IMG/VR virus record: IMGVR_UViG_3300030106_001999
Span: 1 to 31,830 of that record
Source of the DNA: a virus
Length of the DNA: 31,830 bases
Strand: one strand, 5' to 3'
Shown in pieces: positions 5,840 through 12,480 of the stretch. A program made the position numbers and the translations under genes. The notes beneath the pieces are model-generated. The model was not told where the DNA came from, did no database searches, and was given only the letters and a program-made list of their open reading frames with translations. The first letter of the stretch is position 1. Every line of letters begins with the position of its first letter.

Positions 5840-5983
5840 TTAGCCACGCCCACAACAGTAACCCTTGCTGCAACACGTATTTCCACGACGGCAGCCGCAA
5901 CGAAGGCAGCCGCTATTGTCTGATGCGGAGATGCCGGGCGAAGGTTCCCAGCCGTTACAGAAACAGTTTTCGCAGAAGGTCAT
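5840..5983 (-). CDS. Candidate cysteine-rich mini-protein, 47 aa
   Basis: On the minus strand, ATG at 5983-5981 opens a 47-codon frame ending at TAA 5842-5840. Ten of 47 residues are cysteine: C4, C7, C9, C26, C29, C31, C37, C38, C43, C44. CxxC pairs recur in the N half (CENC) and middle (CLRC) and CC pairs at the end. This looks like a metal-binding or disulfide-rich peptide rather than random translation. Against it: no good ribosome site is visible upstream, it lies antisense between plus-strand genes, and the GGCAGCCGC repeats of the DNA explain part of the cysteine pattern. No family recognised. Confidence 0.4.
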   Translation of the reverse strand: MTFCENCFCNGWEPSPGISASDNSGCLRCGCRRGNTCCSKGYCCGRG

Positions 5984-6022
5984 ACCGAAGCCGACTTTAG
6001 CTCACAACCGAAATGGACAATA

Positions 6023-6418
6023 ATGAAACGGCACGAAGCAGCCGACCTCGCAGCCCACGCAAAAACCCTGTGGGGCGCAACGATGAAAGTCACCGCCACG
6101 ACAACAGACGAATGGGCACAACACTCAGGCGACCTACCCCCTGCCCTCATACGCAACGCACTTGACCTTTACGCCGCTGAAGGACGCGAGTTTCCACCGC
6201 CACTTGCAACCCTCATGGCACGAGCACGAGGACTACGCCCCCAACGCTCATGGGACAGCGGCAGCAACAAAATGCAATGCCCCGAATGCTCAGGCCCCAC
6301 ACCAATCAACCACGACACCGGCACCCAACAAGCGCACTTTGCGTACTGCCCCACCTACGGCACAGGGCCAATGAAACTAACGAAACCAGCCGCTGACCCC
6401 AAATGGTATGTTGTGTGA
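6023..6418 (+). CDS. G39P-like helicase loader candidate with C-terminal zinc ribbon, 131 aa
   Basis: ATG 6023, GGA about 6 nt upstream. Residues 1-70 are helical and follow the pattern of phage helicase loader/inhibitor proteins of the G39P type: an opening helix (AADLAAHAKTLWG), a central W, then LPPALIRNALDLYAAEGREFPPPLATLMARA, where the aromatic helix followed by FPP and a final helix is typical. Residues 84-110 carry C85xxC88 and a later C109, with H97 and H105 nearby, resembling a zinc ribbon. A helicase loader would fit a phage with its own replication genes, but the helicase is not in this window. Family assignment is tentative. Confidence 0.55.
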   Translation: MKRHEAADLAAHAKTLWGATMKVTATTTDEWAQHSGDLPPALIRNALDLYAAEGREFPPPLATLMARARGLRPQRSWDSGSNKMQCPECSGPTPINHDTGTQQAHFAYCPTYGTGPMKLTKPAADPKWYVV

Positions 6419-6634
6419 ATGAATTTCGACGGCGACGAAGACTTCGCGGGTCTTCTTGTAATCGGGTGGGACAGGTACGAAAACGAAGCAATCGCCGCGA
6501 CCACAGTCGACCCCTGGCTGGACCTAACTATTGATCAAGAACGAGCTGTTTGGCAACTTGTTGCAAACATTGCGCTAGAAAACTGCGCTCGTTGCGCCGT
6601 CCCAGACACTCTTGACGGAATGTTCCCAGAGTAA
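6419..6634 (+). CDS. Hypothetical acidic protein, 71 aa
   Basis: Starts directly after the stop of the previous gene (TGA then ATG), with the stop TAA forming the edge of the terminator stem. The N terminus is very acidic (MNFDGDEDF). Later come a helix (DQERAVWQLVANIALENCARC) with two cysteines at CARC, and a short acidic end. The last gene of the plus-strand block. No family recognised; CxxC alone does not justify a zinc call. Confidence 0.65.
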   Translation: MNFDGDEDFAGLLVIGWDRYENEAIAATTVDPWLDLTIDQERAVWQLVANIALENCARCAVPDTLDGMFPE

Positions 6635-6668
6635 AACCCCCCCGGAGGCAAGCTCAACAGGGGGGTTT
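6634..6668. terminator. Strong bidirectional terminator
   Basis: AAACCCCCC (6634-6642) pairs exactly with GGGGGGTTT (6660-6668) around a 17-nt loop, so A/T-tracts flank a GC stem on both strands. It sits between convergent blocks: the plus-strand early genes end here and the minus-strand lysis cassette ends at 6753. Confidence 0.9.
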
Positions 6669-6752
6669 ATATTGCGGGTGTTTCAACACGCAAACAAGGA
6701 CGCGTCCAAGGATCTCCCCTGGCACCATGCCCGCAACAACGACTATAGCAGT

Positions 6753-7394
6753 TTATTTCCGGGATTGTTTCTTCATGGCAGCCCACAAATGATTCATAGA
6801 ATTGCTCTCGTACACGCCAGTCATGCGGCCCTTAGCAATCACTTCACGCCAATGATCTGGCGAGTTCACGGCGGCTGAACCCACGCCTGCCACGTGGACA
6901 ATCCACTCGTCATTGTCGGGGTCGTGAGTCATAAACATTTCTTCGCCTCCTGGCGATGGTTGGGGGCCATCAATCCAGCCCTGACTTGTGAGTGCCTGGA
7001 CATGCCACCACTCTTTCGGCCACACCGTCTGCCTTAGCCCCCATTTTTCCATAAACGGCCTGACAGCTTTATCGGCCATAGCCCGGGTTACGTTCCACGG
7101 ACGTCTTAAATCTACGGCGTGCGAATACCCATCAGCTTGAACCTGGTGCCATGACCCACGCGGTTTCCACTTATACGGGAAATTGCGACCAGTTCTTAAA
7201 ATCCGGTCAGGGTTCGCTGCCAAGTTAAAGCCACGCTTGCCAGCTTTGTACCCGTCATACAGATACTTCTGCTTTGAATACAACCGAGTTGCGGGATACG
7301 TTCCGTAACGCTTCAACTTGGGTTCCGACAGCAAACCGCGTATCCGGAACTCAAGAATCGGGTGTGTCCCGCGAAGGTTTTCGTCAAGCGACAT
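6753..7394 (-). CDS. Endolysin, M15 (VanY-like) peptidase, 213 aa
   Basis: Start ATG 7394, coupled to the holin stop in TAATG. Residues 78-96 carry the zinc-peptidase signature in spread form (GSWHQ at 80-84, SHAVDL at 91-96), and residues 126-133 give PKEWWHVQ, with E128 as the likely general base and H131 as a zinc ligand; D95 and H83 or H92 complete the site. M15 peptidases cut the D-Ala or L-Ala linkages of peptidoglycan peptides. There is no signal peptide, so it should need the adjacent holin to cross the membrane. The C-terminal 60 residues (155-213) form an additional small domain, perhaps wall-binding. The other PG-cutting enzyme in this phage (4863-5711) is an exported lipoprotein. 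Confidence 0.8.
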   Translation of the reverse strand: MSLDENLRGTHPILEFRIRGLLSEPKLKRYGTYPATRLYSKQKYLYDGYKAGKRGFNLAANPDRILRTGRNFPYKWKPRGSWHQVQADGYSHAVDLRRPWNVTRAMADKAVRPFMEKWGLRQTVWPKEWWHVQALTSQGWIDGPQPSPGGEEMFMTHDPDNDEWIVHVAGVGSAAVNSPDHWREVIAKGRMTGVYESNSMNHLWAAMKKQSRK

Positions 7395-7648
7395 TAGTCG
7401 TTTAGGTCAGCTTCAGTAGCTGGGTCAAGATTTACGACACTTGGGTTTGGCCCGCCAATCGGCCCTTTAACCGCTGCATAGCTTTTCACAATAGAAAGCA
7501 CACCAGCGGCCACAGACGCCTGCACGGCGTCAAGAAGGTCAATGTCAAGAATCCCAGCACCGTCAGTACCTACAAGAGCTACAAACGTCTGGCACAAAGT
7601 CGACAATGCCCGCTCAACAGAATCTTTAAACACAGTCGATGAGAACAT
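7394..7648 (-). CDS. Holin, r1t type, 84 aa
   Basis: ATG 7648, 17 nt after the upstream membrane gene. The pattern SVERALSTLCQTFVALVGTDGAGILDIDLLDAV followed by ASVAAGVLSIVKSYAA matches the r1t holin family found next to endolysins in many actinobacteriophages: a first helix with Ser/Thr/Cys, a GTDGAGI turn, then a second hydrophobic helix. Two membrane spans are expected. It should permeabilise the inner membrane and release the M15 endolysin, whose start overlaps this stop (TAATG). Confidence 0.85.
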   Translation of the reverse strand: MFSSTVFKDSVERALSTLCQTFVALVGTDGAGILDIDLLDAVQASVAAGVLSIVKSYAAVKGPIGGPNPSVVNLDPATEADLND

Positions 7649-7665
7649 GCAGCTTACTTTAGCAG

Positions 7666-7842
7666 TCAGTCTCTACCCAAGAAAACACCAACGAGATGGG
7701 CAGCCAGACTGCCGCCCGCAATCCACAACCCCCACTCCAACGTGCGGCCCGACATCGTAATCAACACTAACGCAACGCCCCCGACCGTCCACGCCAACGC
7801 AGACGACTCCAACAGCACCGCTTTAACAAACCGTTTAATCAT
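7666..7842 (-). CDS. Two-span membrane protein, possible second holin or antiholin, 58 aa
   Basis: On the minus strand, ATG at 7842-7840 with AGGGG about 6 nt upstream and a stop at 7668-7666. Two hydrophobic helices are clear: ALAWTVGGVALVLITM (about 15-30) and WGLWIAGGSLAAHLVGVFL (about 38-56), separated by SGRTLE; the N terminus is basic (MIKRFVK). Size and position between the secreted protein and the holin suggest a holin partner. It overlaps the end of the preceding gene by 8 nt. No family is recognised; an antiholin is equally possible. Confidence 0.7.
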   Translation of the reverse strand: MIKRFVKAVLLESSALAWTVGGVALVLITMSGRTLEWGLWIAGGSLAAHLVGVFLGRD

Positions 7843-9322
7843 TTCTACCCCTAGAACTACGGCGAGATGGCCCTCCAGAAGTAGGTGCTCCTCCCGGGCC
7901 AGCAGTAGGTGCTGGGGGAGCAGGCGGTTTCGGTCGCGCGGCTGCCGCCATCGCTACACCGGCAGACTGTACAGCAATAATCGCACGACGGTCTTCGACA
8001 TCGACCCGGCTACCGGCAGGCACATACTCTTCGGTCGCGCCAGCAAACACGTCGACTTCTTCCTCAAACGCTTCTTTGACCTCGTCTTCCTGGTCGTTCA
8101 GGGCAACAGAGATAGCGCCGACCTGCTCGTCGGTCAGCGTGTCGAACGCCTCATCCTGCACGACTTCTTCGATGTCTTCGACCGTGACCTCTTCTTCGGT
8201 CAACACCTCAAAGACTTCTTCAGCTAGTTCCTCGTCGGCAATCTGCTCAACTAGTTCAACGGCTTGTTCAATTTCAGGCGGGGACGAGGGAGGCGGCAGG
8301 AGGAGGGTCGTCGTCGTCGTCGTCGCCGGAGGAATCGTGGTTGGGGCCACGGTAGTTGAAGTTGTAGTCGTAGTAGGTGCCTGGGTCGTTGACGTTGTAG
8401 GCGGGGCCGTTGTGGTGGGAGGCGGCAGGGTTGTTGTCGTACTCGTAGTAGTGGATGTTGACGGTGAGGGCGGGACCGTCGTCGGGGGCAACGACGTAGT
8501 AGTCGTGGTGGGAGGCACCGTCGTAGTCGGCGGCACCGTTGTGGTGGGAGGCGCCGTTGTTGTCGGCGGCACCGTCGTCGTAGTGGTCGTGGTCGTGGGC
8601 GGCACCGTCGTCGTAGGCGGCACCGTCGTTGTCGTTGTCGTTGTCGTCGTTGGAGGCAACGAAGTCGTAGTGGTAGACGTAGTGGTTGGGGCTGCCGTTG
8701 TAGTAGTTGGGGGCAACGTTGTAGTCGTCGTGGTCGTCGTCGTAGTGGTAGATGGGACTGCCTCCGTCGTCGTGGTTACCGGAACCGTCGTCGTAGTCGT
8801 TGTTGTGGGAGCAACCGTAGTCGTTGTTGAAGTCGTCGTCGTAGTAGTCGATGTGGTCGTTGTTGAAGAGGTCGTTGTGGTGGTCGGAGGCGGGGGGCTG
8901 TACCCGTCCGTAGACCAGGTAACGGTTGCTGAGCCTTCTGGAACATCTCTTCCAGATTGTTCTTGGTACGTTCTGAATCGCAATACATAGTCACCAGCGG
9001 GCGGCGTCAGATGCAGTTTTGACCCGTAACAGTTGTTTTGTGGATTGTGGTTGCCGTCGTCATCGTCGGCGACCATATTGCCAGACGCATCAAACAAGCG
9101 TAGCCACGGGTCAATCGTTGTGCTGAAATCCAAAGGGCACGCCACGTTTGAGTCAAACGTGACATGCAACAATGTTTCGCCGTCAAGAGTTAAAGGGTGG
9201 TCGTAATAGGTCTGATTGGGTCCGAGAGCGACGCTTGTTAAAGCCTGCGCTGCTGGCGCAAACCACGCTGTAATATAAAAAAACACCAACAGTGCTCTGC
9301 TGGTCCGCCGCCACGCCCGCAC
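7835..9322 (-). CDS. Secreted Thr/Pro-linker protein with beta-sandwich and acidic domain, 495 aa
   Basis: GTG start at 9322. Order of parts: signal peptide (1-27, basic MRAWRRTSR, hydrophobic core, cleavage likely after AAQA); a beta-sandwich-like domain (30-135) with DPWLRLFDASGN, an acidic DDDDG loop and GDYVLRF, resembling the PPC/bacterial pre-peptidase type; a Thr/Pro/Ser linker of roughly 200 residues (147-345) made of runs such as TTTTTVPP; an acidic helical region (about 350-435, EEVTVEDIEEVVQDEAFDTL); and an RRAIIAVQSAGVAMAAA segment, then a Pro-rich basic tail. The middle and end resemble surface proteins of Acidimicrobiia as I recall them. No good ribosome site precedes the GTG. 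Possible role: host-surface interaction or exclusion, or a virion adhesin. Confidence 0.7.
   Translation of the reverse strand: MRAWRRTSRALLVFFYITAWFAPAAQALTSVALGPNQTYYDHPLTLDGETLLHVTFDSNVACPLDFSTTIDPWLRLFDASGNMVADDDDGNHNPQNNCYGSKLHLTPPAGDYVLRFRTYQEQSGRDVPEGSATVTWSTDGYSPPPPTTTTTSSTTTTSTTTTTTSTTTTVAPTTTTTTTVPVTTTTEAVPSTTTTTTTTTTTLPPTTTTAAPTTTSTTTTSLPPTTTTTTTTTVPPTTTVPPTTTTTTTTVPPTTTAPPTTTVPPTTTVPPTTTTTSLPPTTVPPSPSTSTTTSTTTTLPPPTTTAPPTTSTTQAPTTTTTSTTVAPTTIPPATTTTTTLLLPPPSSPPEIEQAVELVEQIADEELAEEVFEVLTEEEVTVEDIEEVVQDEAFDTLTDEQVGAISVALNDQEDEVKEAFEEEVDVFAGATEEYVPAGSRVDVEDRRAIIAVQSAGVAMAAAARPKPPAPPAPTAGPGGAPTSGGPSRRSSRGRND
8280..8890. repeat. Low-complexity Thr-codon tract
   Basis: About 600 bp of GTC/GTA/GTT/GTG-like triplets on the plus strand, i.e. 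ACN threonine codons on the minus strand, interrupted by CCN (Pro). This is a coding minisatellite inside the 495-aa secreted protein, likely to vary in length by slippage. It also produces spurious Val-rich frames on the plus strand. Confidence 0.85.
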
Positions 9323-9338
9323 AGGAGGACACTACCAG

Positions 9339-9761
9339 ATGAGCAAAGCCAAACAGAAAGGCACTACGGGCGAGAACGAAATCCTTGAACTGCTACAGCA
9401 AGCAGGGTTTCTTGACGCTCACCGCACCGAAGCATCCCGAGAATCGCACGACATTCATTGCAAACCGTTTATTGTCGAAGTCAAGTTTCGCAAAACCTGG
9501 GCGCTGTTCGACTGGATACCTAAACTTCGCAAAGTCGCAGGCAATAAACCTTGGGTGCTGTTCGCAATCCACGGCGACCGCCGCACCGACAAAGGCCGAC
9601 ACGTCGGACGCGTAGCCGTCCTAGACGCAGACTTCGCAGCCGAACTCATGCACCTATGGTGTGCTACCGTTAAACCTCGTGGACGCGTCAACCGGGATAC
9701 TGTCGATCCTGACTATCCTGCTGCTGCCGTGGATGGCCTGGGTCAGCAAAATTCTGATTAG
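9339..9761 (+). CDS. PD-(D/E)XK nuclease, Holliday-junction-resolvase-like, 140 aa
   Basis: ATG 9339 with AGGAGG (9323-9328) upstream. The nuclease core reads as KGTTGENEILELLQQAGF (E12/E14), D38 in HDIH, and E47-x-K49 in IVEVKFRKTW, the order E-D-ExK of archaeal Hjc-type and related phage resolvases. A Gln-rich loop and a terminal DPDYPAAAVDGLG tail follow. It could resolve recombination or replication intermediates before packaging. It is transcribed against the surrounding minus-strand blocks and diverges from the secreted protein gene with only 16 bp between the two starts. Substrate is inferred. Confidence 0.78.
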   Translation: MSKAKQKGTTGENEILELLQQAGFLDAHRTEASRESHDIHCKPFIVEVKFRKTWALFDWIPKLRKVAGNKPWVLFAIHGDRRTDKGRHVGRVAVLDADFAAELMHLWCATVKPRGRVNRDTVDPDYPAAAVDGLGQQNSD

Positions 9762-9861
9762 TATCCAGGTGCGTCTGGCCCGTGGCGAAGAAAACTTTGA
9801 CCGCGTTCGTGACACGCTAACCGACCACGAAGCCAGACTTCGAGCGTTAGAAGCGCGTTAA
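9661..9861 (+). CDS. Membrane-anchored coiled-coil protein, 66 aa
   Basis: GTG at 9661 (alternative GTG 9679) opens a frame that overlaps the end of the nuclease gene by about 100 nt. Residues 12-36 form a transmembrane helix (GILSILTILLLPWMAWVSKILI). Residues 40-66 form an amphipathic helix with heptad-like Leu/Val spacing (ENFDRVRDTLTDHEARLRALEAR). No ribosome site is obvious, which leaves the exact start uncertain. Its stop TAA at 9859-9861 shares TTAA with the stop of the facing exonuclease gene. The organisation recalls XhlA-like hemolysis accessory proteins in reverse order, but I would not name it. Confidence 0.55.
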   Translation: MLPLNLVDASTGILSILTILLLPWMAWVSKILISIQVRLARGEENFDRVRDTLTDHEARLRALEAR

Positions 9862-10592
9862 ACATATTCGGGGCGAGCCGTTGTTTCGGCCAGCCGCTTC
9901 TTAACCCAAGCACCGCAAGCCATGCATTGGAACCTGCGATACGTCATCGTCTTTGTAGCGCGCAAACCGTTTGATTTCAGCGGCCCCCCGCCGCACTGCG
10001 GGCACGCATCGGGCCTGTTTATTGCCAACGACATCGACGGGTGGTTCTGAATCCAAGGAAGCAGCTTGTCGTACAACTCCTCTGTAAGCCGAACGTCTTG
10101 GATGTTGTACTTCTTCATCAACGCCCAAGCCTTGTCGTCCCCCATCATGCAATCACGCCACAAATCAAACCCTGTGTGCGGAGTCTTCTTGCCAATCCCC
10201 AACGCCTCCGAGACGTGCGTCAGTTTGTTCGACGGAAACCGAAACTGGCTACGCACGGTTTTAAGCAAGTCAATGTCAACGTGCGGAGCAGCAGGCGCCA
10301 TATCAGCCAACAAAAACTCCCGCTGAAGATGCTTTACGTCAAACGCTTTGCCGTTGTAATGGATCAGGCTGTCAGCAGCAGACAGCAGTTCGTGCGCTGC
10401 ATAGACCATTTCGTCGTGGCCGTCGTGATGATCCGAGTAGAACATCACCTTCTTAGAACCGTGCCACTTCGCAGCAAAGCAAATTACCGAACCAGTCTTC
10501 TCAATCTGGTTCAGGCCGACGTTTTGATTCCACAGCCCCCAGATGTATCCAAGATTCGGACTCGTTTCAATGTCAATTACGAGCTTTTTCAT
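9858..10592 (-). CDS. DnaQ-like DEDD 3'-5' exonuclease with zinc ribbon, 244 aa
   Basis: I start at ATG 10592 (MKKLVIDIETSPN) because AAAGGG lies upstream; a longer in-frame start at 10667 would run into the next gene. The DEDD exonuclease core shows D7 and E9 (DIETSP), D85 (GKAFDVKHL) and Y162/D166 (KYNIQDVRLTEELY), which is the polymerase proofreading fold. A four-cysteine ribbon follows at C197-C200 and C223-C226 (CPQC...CMAC). No polymerase domain is fused or nearby, so it may be a stand-alone exonuclease acting in repair or degradation, or the partner of a polymerase encoded elsewhere. It lies downstream of the structural block. Confidence 0.82.
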   Translation of the reverse strand: MKKLVIDIETSPNLGYIWGLWNQNVGLNQIEKTGSVICFAAKWHGSKKVMFYSDHHDGHDEMVYAAHELLSAADSLIHYNGKAFDVKHLQREFLLADMAPAAPHVDIDLLKTVRSQFRFPSNKLTHVSEALGIGKKTPHTGFDLWRDCMMGDDKAWALMKKYNIQDVRLTEELYDKLLPWIQNHPSMSLAINRPDACPQCGGGPLKSNGLRATKTMTYRRFQCMACGAWVKKRLAETTARPEYV

Positions 10593-10624
10593 ATCCACAA
10601 CCCTTTGCCGTGTTGTGTATAACT

Positions 10625-12478
10625 CTATGGCACGGTGAGAATGCGAAGCGTCATGGTGCCTTCCCACCAGTCGCCATCAGCCGACAACTGCTCCGCAGAC
10701 ATCGACATTTGATCTACTACAACTGAGTCAGAACGCGACCCTTCCCGGTACGTCACGACCTGCTTGTTAACCATCAACGCACGCAACGCGTCGTACTCGC
10801 CCTGCGGGTCCTGCTGCGCCGCAGCACCCATCCCCCGAGACGTCGCTACACGCTTACGCATCACAACCGGCAACACGATCTCGTCAATACGGGTCGGGGC
10901 CGGGAACGCCAACAACTGCCACGACTCCAAGTTCGGGCCAGCAGTCGCCGTAGTGCCGTCACGCTCCAACGTAAATTTAACGGTGTACTTGTCCGACAAG
11001 CTGTACTCAACCACTTGCGACGTACGATCAGTCAACGTCAACACGGCAAGATCGTTGCCGGTGTCAGGCGTAAACGTCACCTTGACCGTGCCAGACACAG
11101 GCGCTGCCAACCCGTTGTAGAACAAGTCGGCGTCGTTGTACGTCTCGCCCGACTCGTTGTACTCAGTCGTCCCGGCCACAGCCAAAGTAGGCGACGCACG
11201 CATCTCGACCTGCCGCAACGACTTCCCAAACTGGCTGTTCCAACGCACATCGCCGATCGTCAACGTCCCCGACGCGACCTTGTTGCCTGACGCAGCCTCC
11301 CCCTGCACGCCGTTTGCAGCATCCACGAAAAACGTTTTGCCGTTATCACGAGCAACCCACGTCACGTTGCCTGCCGACCCGCCCGTTGACACAACATCAG
11401 ACGCCCACGCTGGCACCAGCGTCTCAGTAAACACCGACAAATCAGCCCGGTACACCTGGCCGCTGCCAGTGCCAAACCAAACAAACCGCTCGTCAGTTGC
11501 CAACGAGTACGCCGCCCCGCCATTGTCTACAACAGGCCCGTAAGTAATGCTTCCGTCTTGATTCATTGCAGCAAGACGCAAACCCTTGCTAGTCGCTATC
11601 GCCAACAAGCCGCCATAAGAAGTCATGGCGTTAACCGTTTCGCCCCGAGGCAAGTCAGCTACCTGCTGCGGGCTAGTTAAAGCGCCGTTAGTGCCAGCAG
11701 CCAAAAAGAAAATCGACCCGGTGCCGCTAATGTTCGCTGCGGCATACACCCCTACAGCGCCGACACACGCGTCTTCCCAAACTCCGCTGTGCGTCAAAGC
11801 AAACGACGCAGACCCAAGAGTTGACCCGTCTGCTGCCACTTCGCTCAACGTGTCGCCATCCAGCGACAACAACCTGCCCCCAACAAACGCAACCTTGTCA
11901 GGGTTTTTAGACCCAAGGTTTGTTGGAGCAGTTCCTGAATTAATATTGGTCTTTGACAACGGCTCCGCAGAACCATACGCAACAAAAATCGAAGTGCCGT
12001 CACTTGTAAAATCAGTAATCGTGCGGCTACCGCTAATGCCTGTTACCGGAGACCACGATGGCGACGCGTTCGCAAAGGTGGTTGCGTAATACAGGTCGGT
12101 GCCCGAAGCAACGTACATATACGCAGTGCCGGAACTTTCAAACACCTTCATAATTACGTCGTTGCCAGTGTTGCCCTTGTCCTCACAAACAGGCAGCAGC
12201 GACACCTGACCCTTTGTCCACGGGTCAATACCCGAAGACGTGTTAAACCTGCGGCGGTCCGAATCGTCGTTATCGAAATACTCCTGACCAGCCCCCCGCG
12301 ACCAATCAGTCTGCGACCGCACCCAAAACTGCGTGTTAAGCCGCTGCTCGCCCGCCTCGTTTGACGTGTCCCGCTGCTCGCGCAACGTCGGCACAGTCGT
12401 CCGGCTGTACCCTTCCGTCTCAATTAAATACGACCGGCCATCAATCGTAACAGGCAGTCGCTCCGCAGCGTGCGCCAT
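10625..12478 (-). CDS. Nozzle-like (beta-propeller) tail protein, 617 aa
   Basis: I place the start at ATG 12478 (MAHAAERLPVTIDGRSYL) with AGGGA upstream and 2 nt after the adaptor gene's stop; the frame opens 18 codons earlier inside that gene. The sequence is beta-rich with repeated strand/turn units (TAYMYVASGTDLYYATT, TSDGTSIFVAYG, VGGRLLSLDGDTL, SYGGLLAIATSKGLRLAAM, ATDERFVWFGTGSGQVYRADL), the look of a beta-propeller, followed by a C-terminal beta domain (about 430-600). In podoviruses of the T7 and P22 type the nozzle is a propeller that follows the adaptor gene, as here. Assignment by context and fold pattern only. Confidence 0.6.
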   Translation of the reverse strand: MAHAAERLPVTIDGRSYLIETEGYSRTTVPTLREQRDTSNEAGEQRLNTQFWVRSQTDWSRGAGQEYFDNDDSDRRRFNTSSGIDPWTKGQVSLLPVCEDKGNTGNDVIMKVFESSGTAYMYVASGTDLYYATTFANASPSWSPVTGISGSRTITDFTSDGTSIFVAYGSAEPLSKTNINSGTAPTNLGSKNPDKVAFVGGRLLSLDGDTLSEVAADGSTLGSASFALTHSGVWEDACVGAVGVYAAANISGTGSIFFLAAGTNGALTSPQQVADLPRGETVNAMTSYGGLLAIATSKGLRLAAMNQDGSITYGPVVDNGGAAYSLATDERFVWFGTGSGQVYRADLSVFTETLVPAWASDVVSTGGSAGNVTWVARDNGKTFFVDAANGVQGEAASGNKVASGTLTIGDVRWNSQFGKSLRQVEMRASPTLAVAGTTEYNESGETYNDADLFYNGLAAPVSGTVKVTFTPDTGNDLAVLTLTDRTSQVVEYSLSDKYTVKFTLERDGTTATAGPNLESWQLLAFPAPTRIDEIVLPVVMRKRVATSRGMGAAAQQDPQGEYDALRALMVNKQVVTYREGSRSDSVVVDQMSMSAEQLSADGDWWEGTMTLRILTVP

Positions 12479-12480
12479 CG

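Larger units (their letters stand above)
5712..6022. other. 311-bp gap between the plus-strand operons
   Basis: No plus-strand gene here convinces me. It holds an inverted repeat (5745-5770), a direct repeat CGGGACGG at about 5778-5785 and again 11 nt on, a GGCAGCCGC pair (about 5890 and 5906), and a minus-strand Cys-rich frame (5840-5983). A 25-codon plus frame at 5766-5843 has no ribosome site. No tRNA cloverleaf was found by eye. The gene at 6023 has only a weak GGA ribosome site, and no clear promoter for it was seen. Confidence 0.6.

Noticed and set aside
5766-5843. 25-codon plus-strand frame (MNINRDG...)
   Set aside because: Too short, no ribosome site, overlaps the hairpin and the antisense Cys-rich frame.
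5712-6022. tRNA or attachment site
   Set aside because: No T-arm GTTCRAxxC with matching acceptor stem was seen, and no integrase lies near.
6698-6707. GGACGCGTCC palindrome
   Set aside because: Ten-base palindromes of this kind are common by chance in GC-rich DNA and nothing around supports a site.
8280-8890. CRISPR-like array
   Set aside because: Repeats are triplet-type coding repeats without spacers.
8076-8990. Plus-strand Val/Gly-rich frame of about 300 codons
   Set aside because: It is the mirror of the Thr-codon tract of the minus-strand secreted protein; composition is a pure artefact and no domain is visible.
10041-10622. 193-codon plus-strand frame opposite the exonuclease
   Set aside because: The minus strand encodes all DEDD exonuclease residues; the plus product shows no domain.
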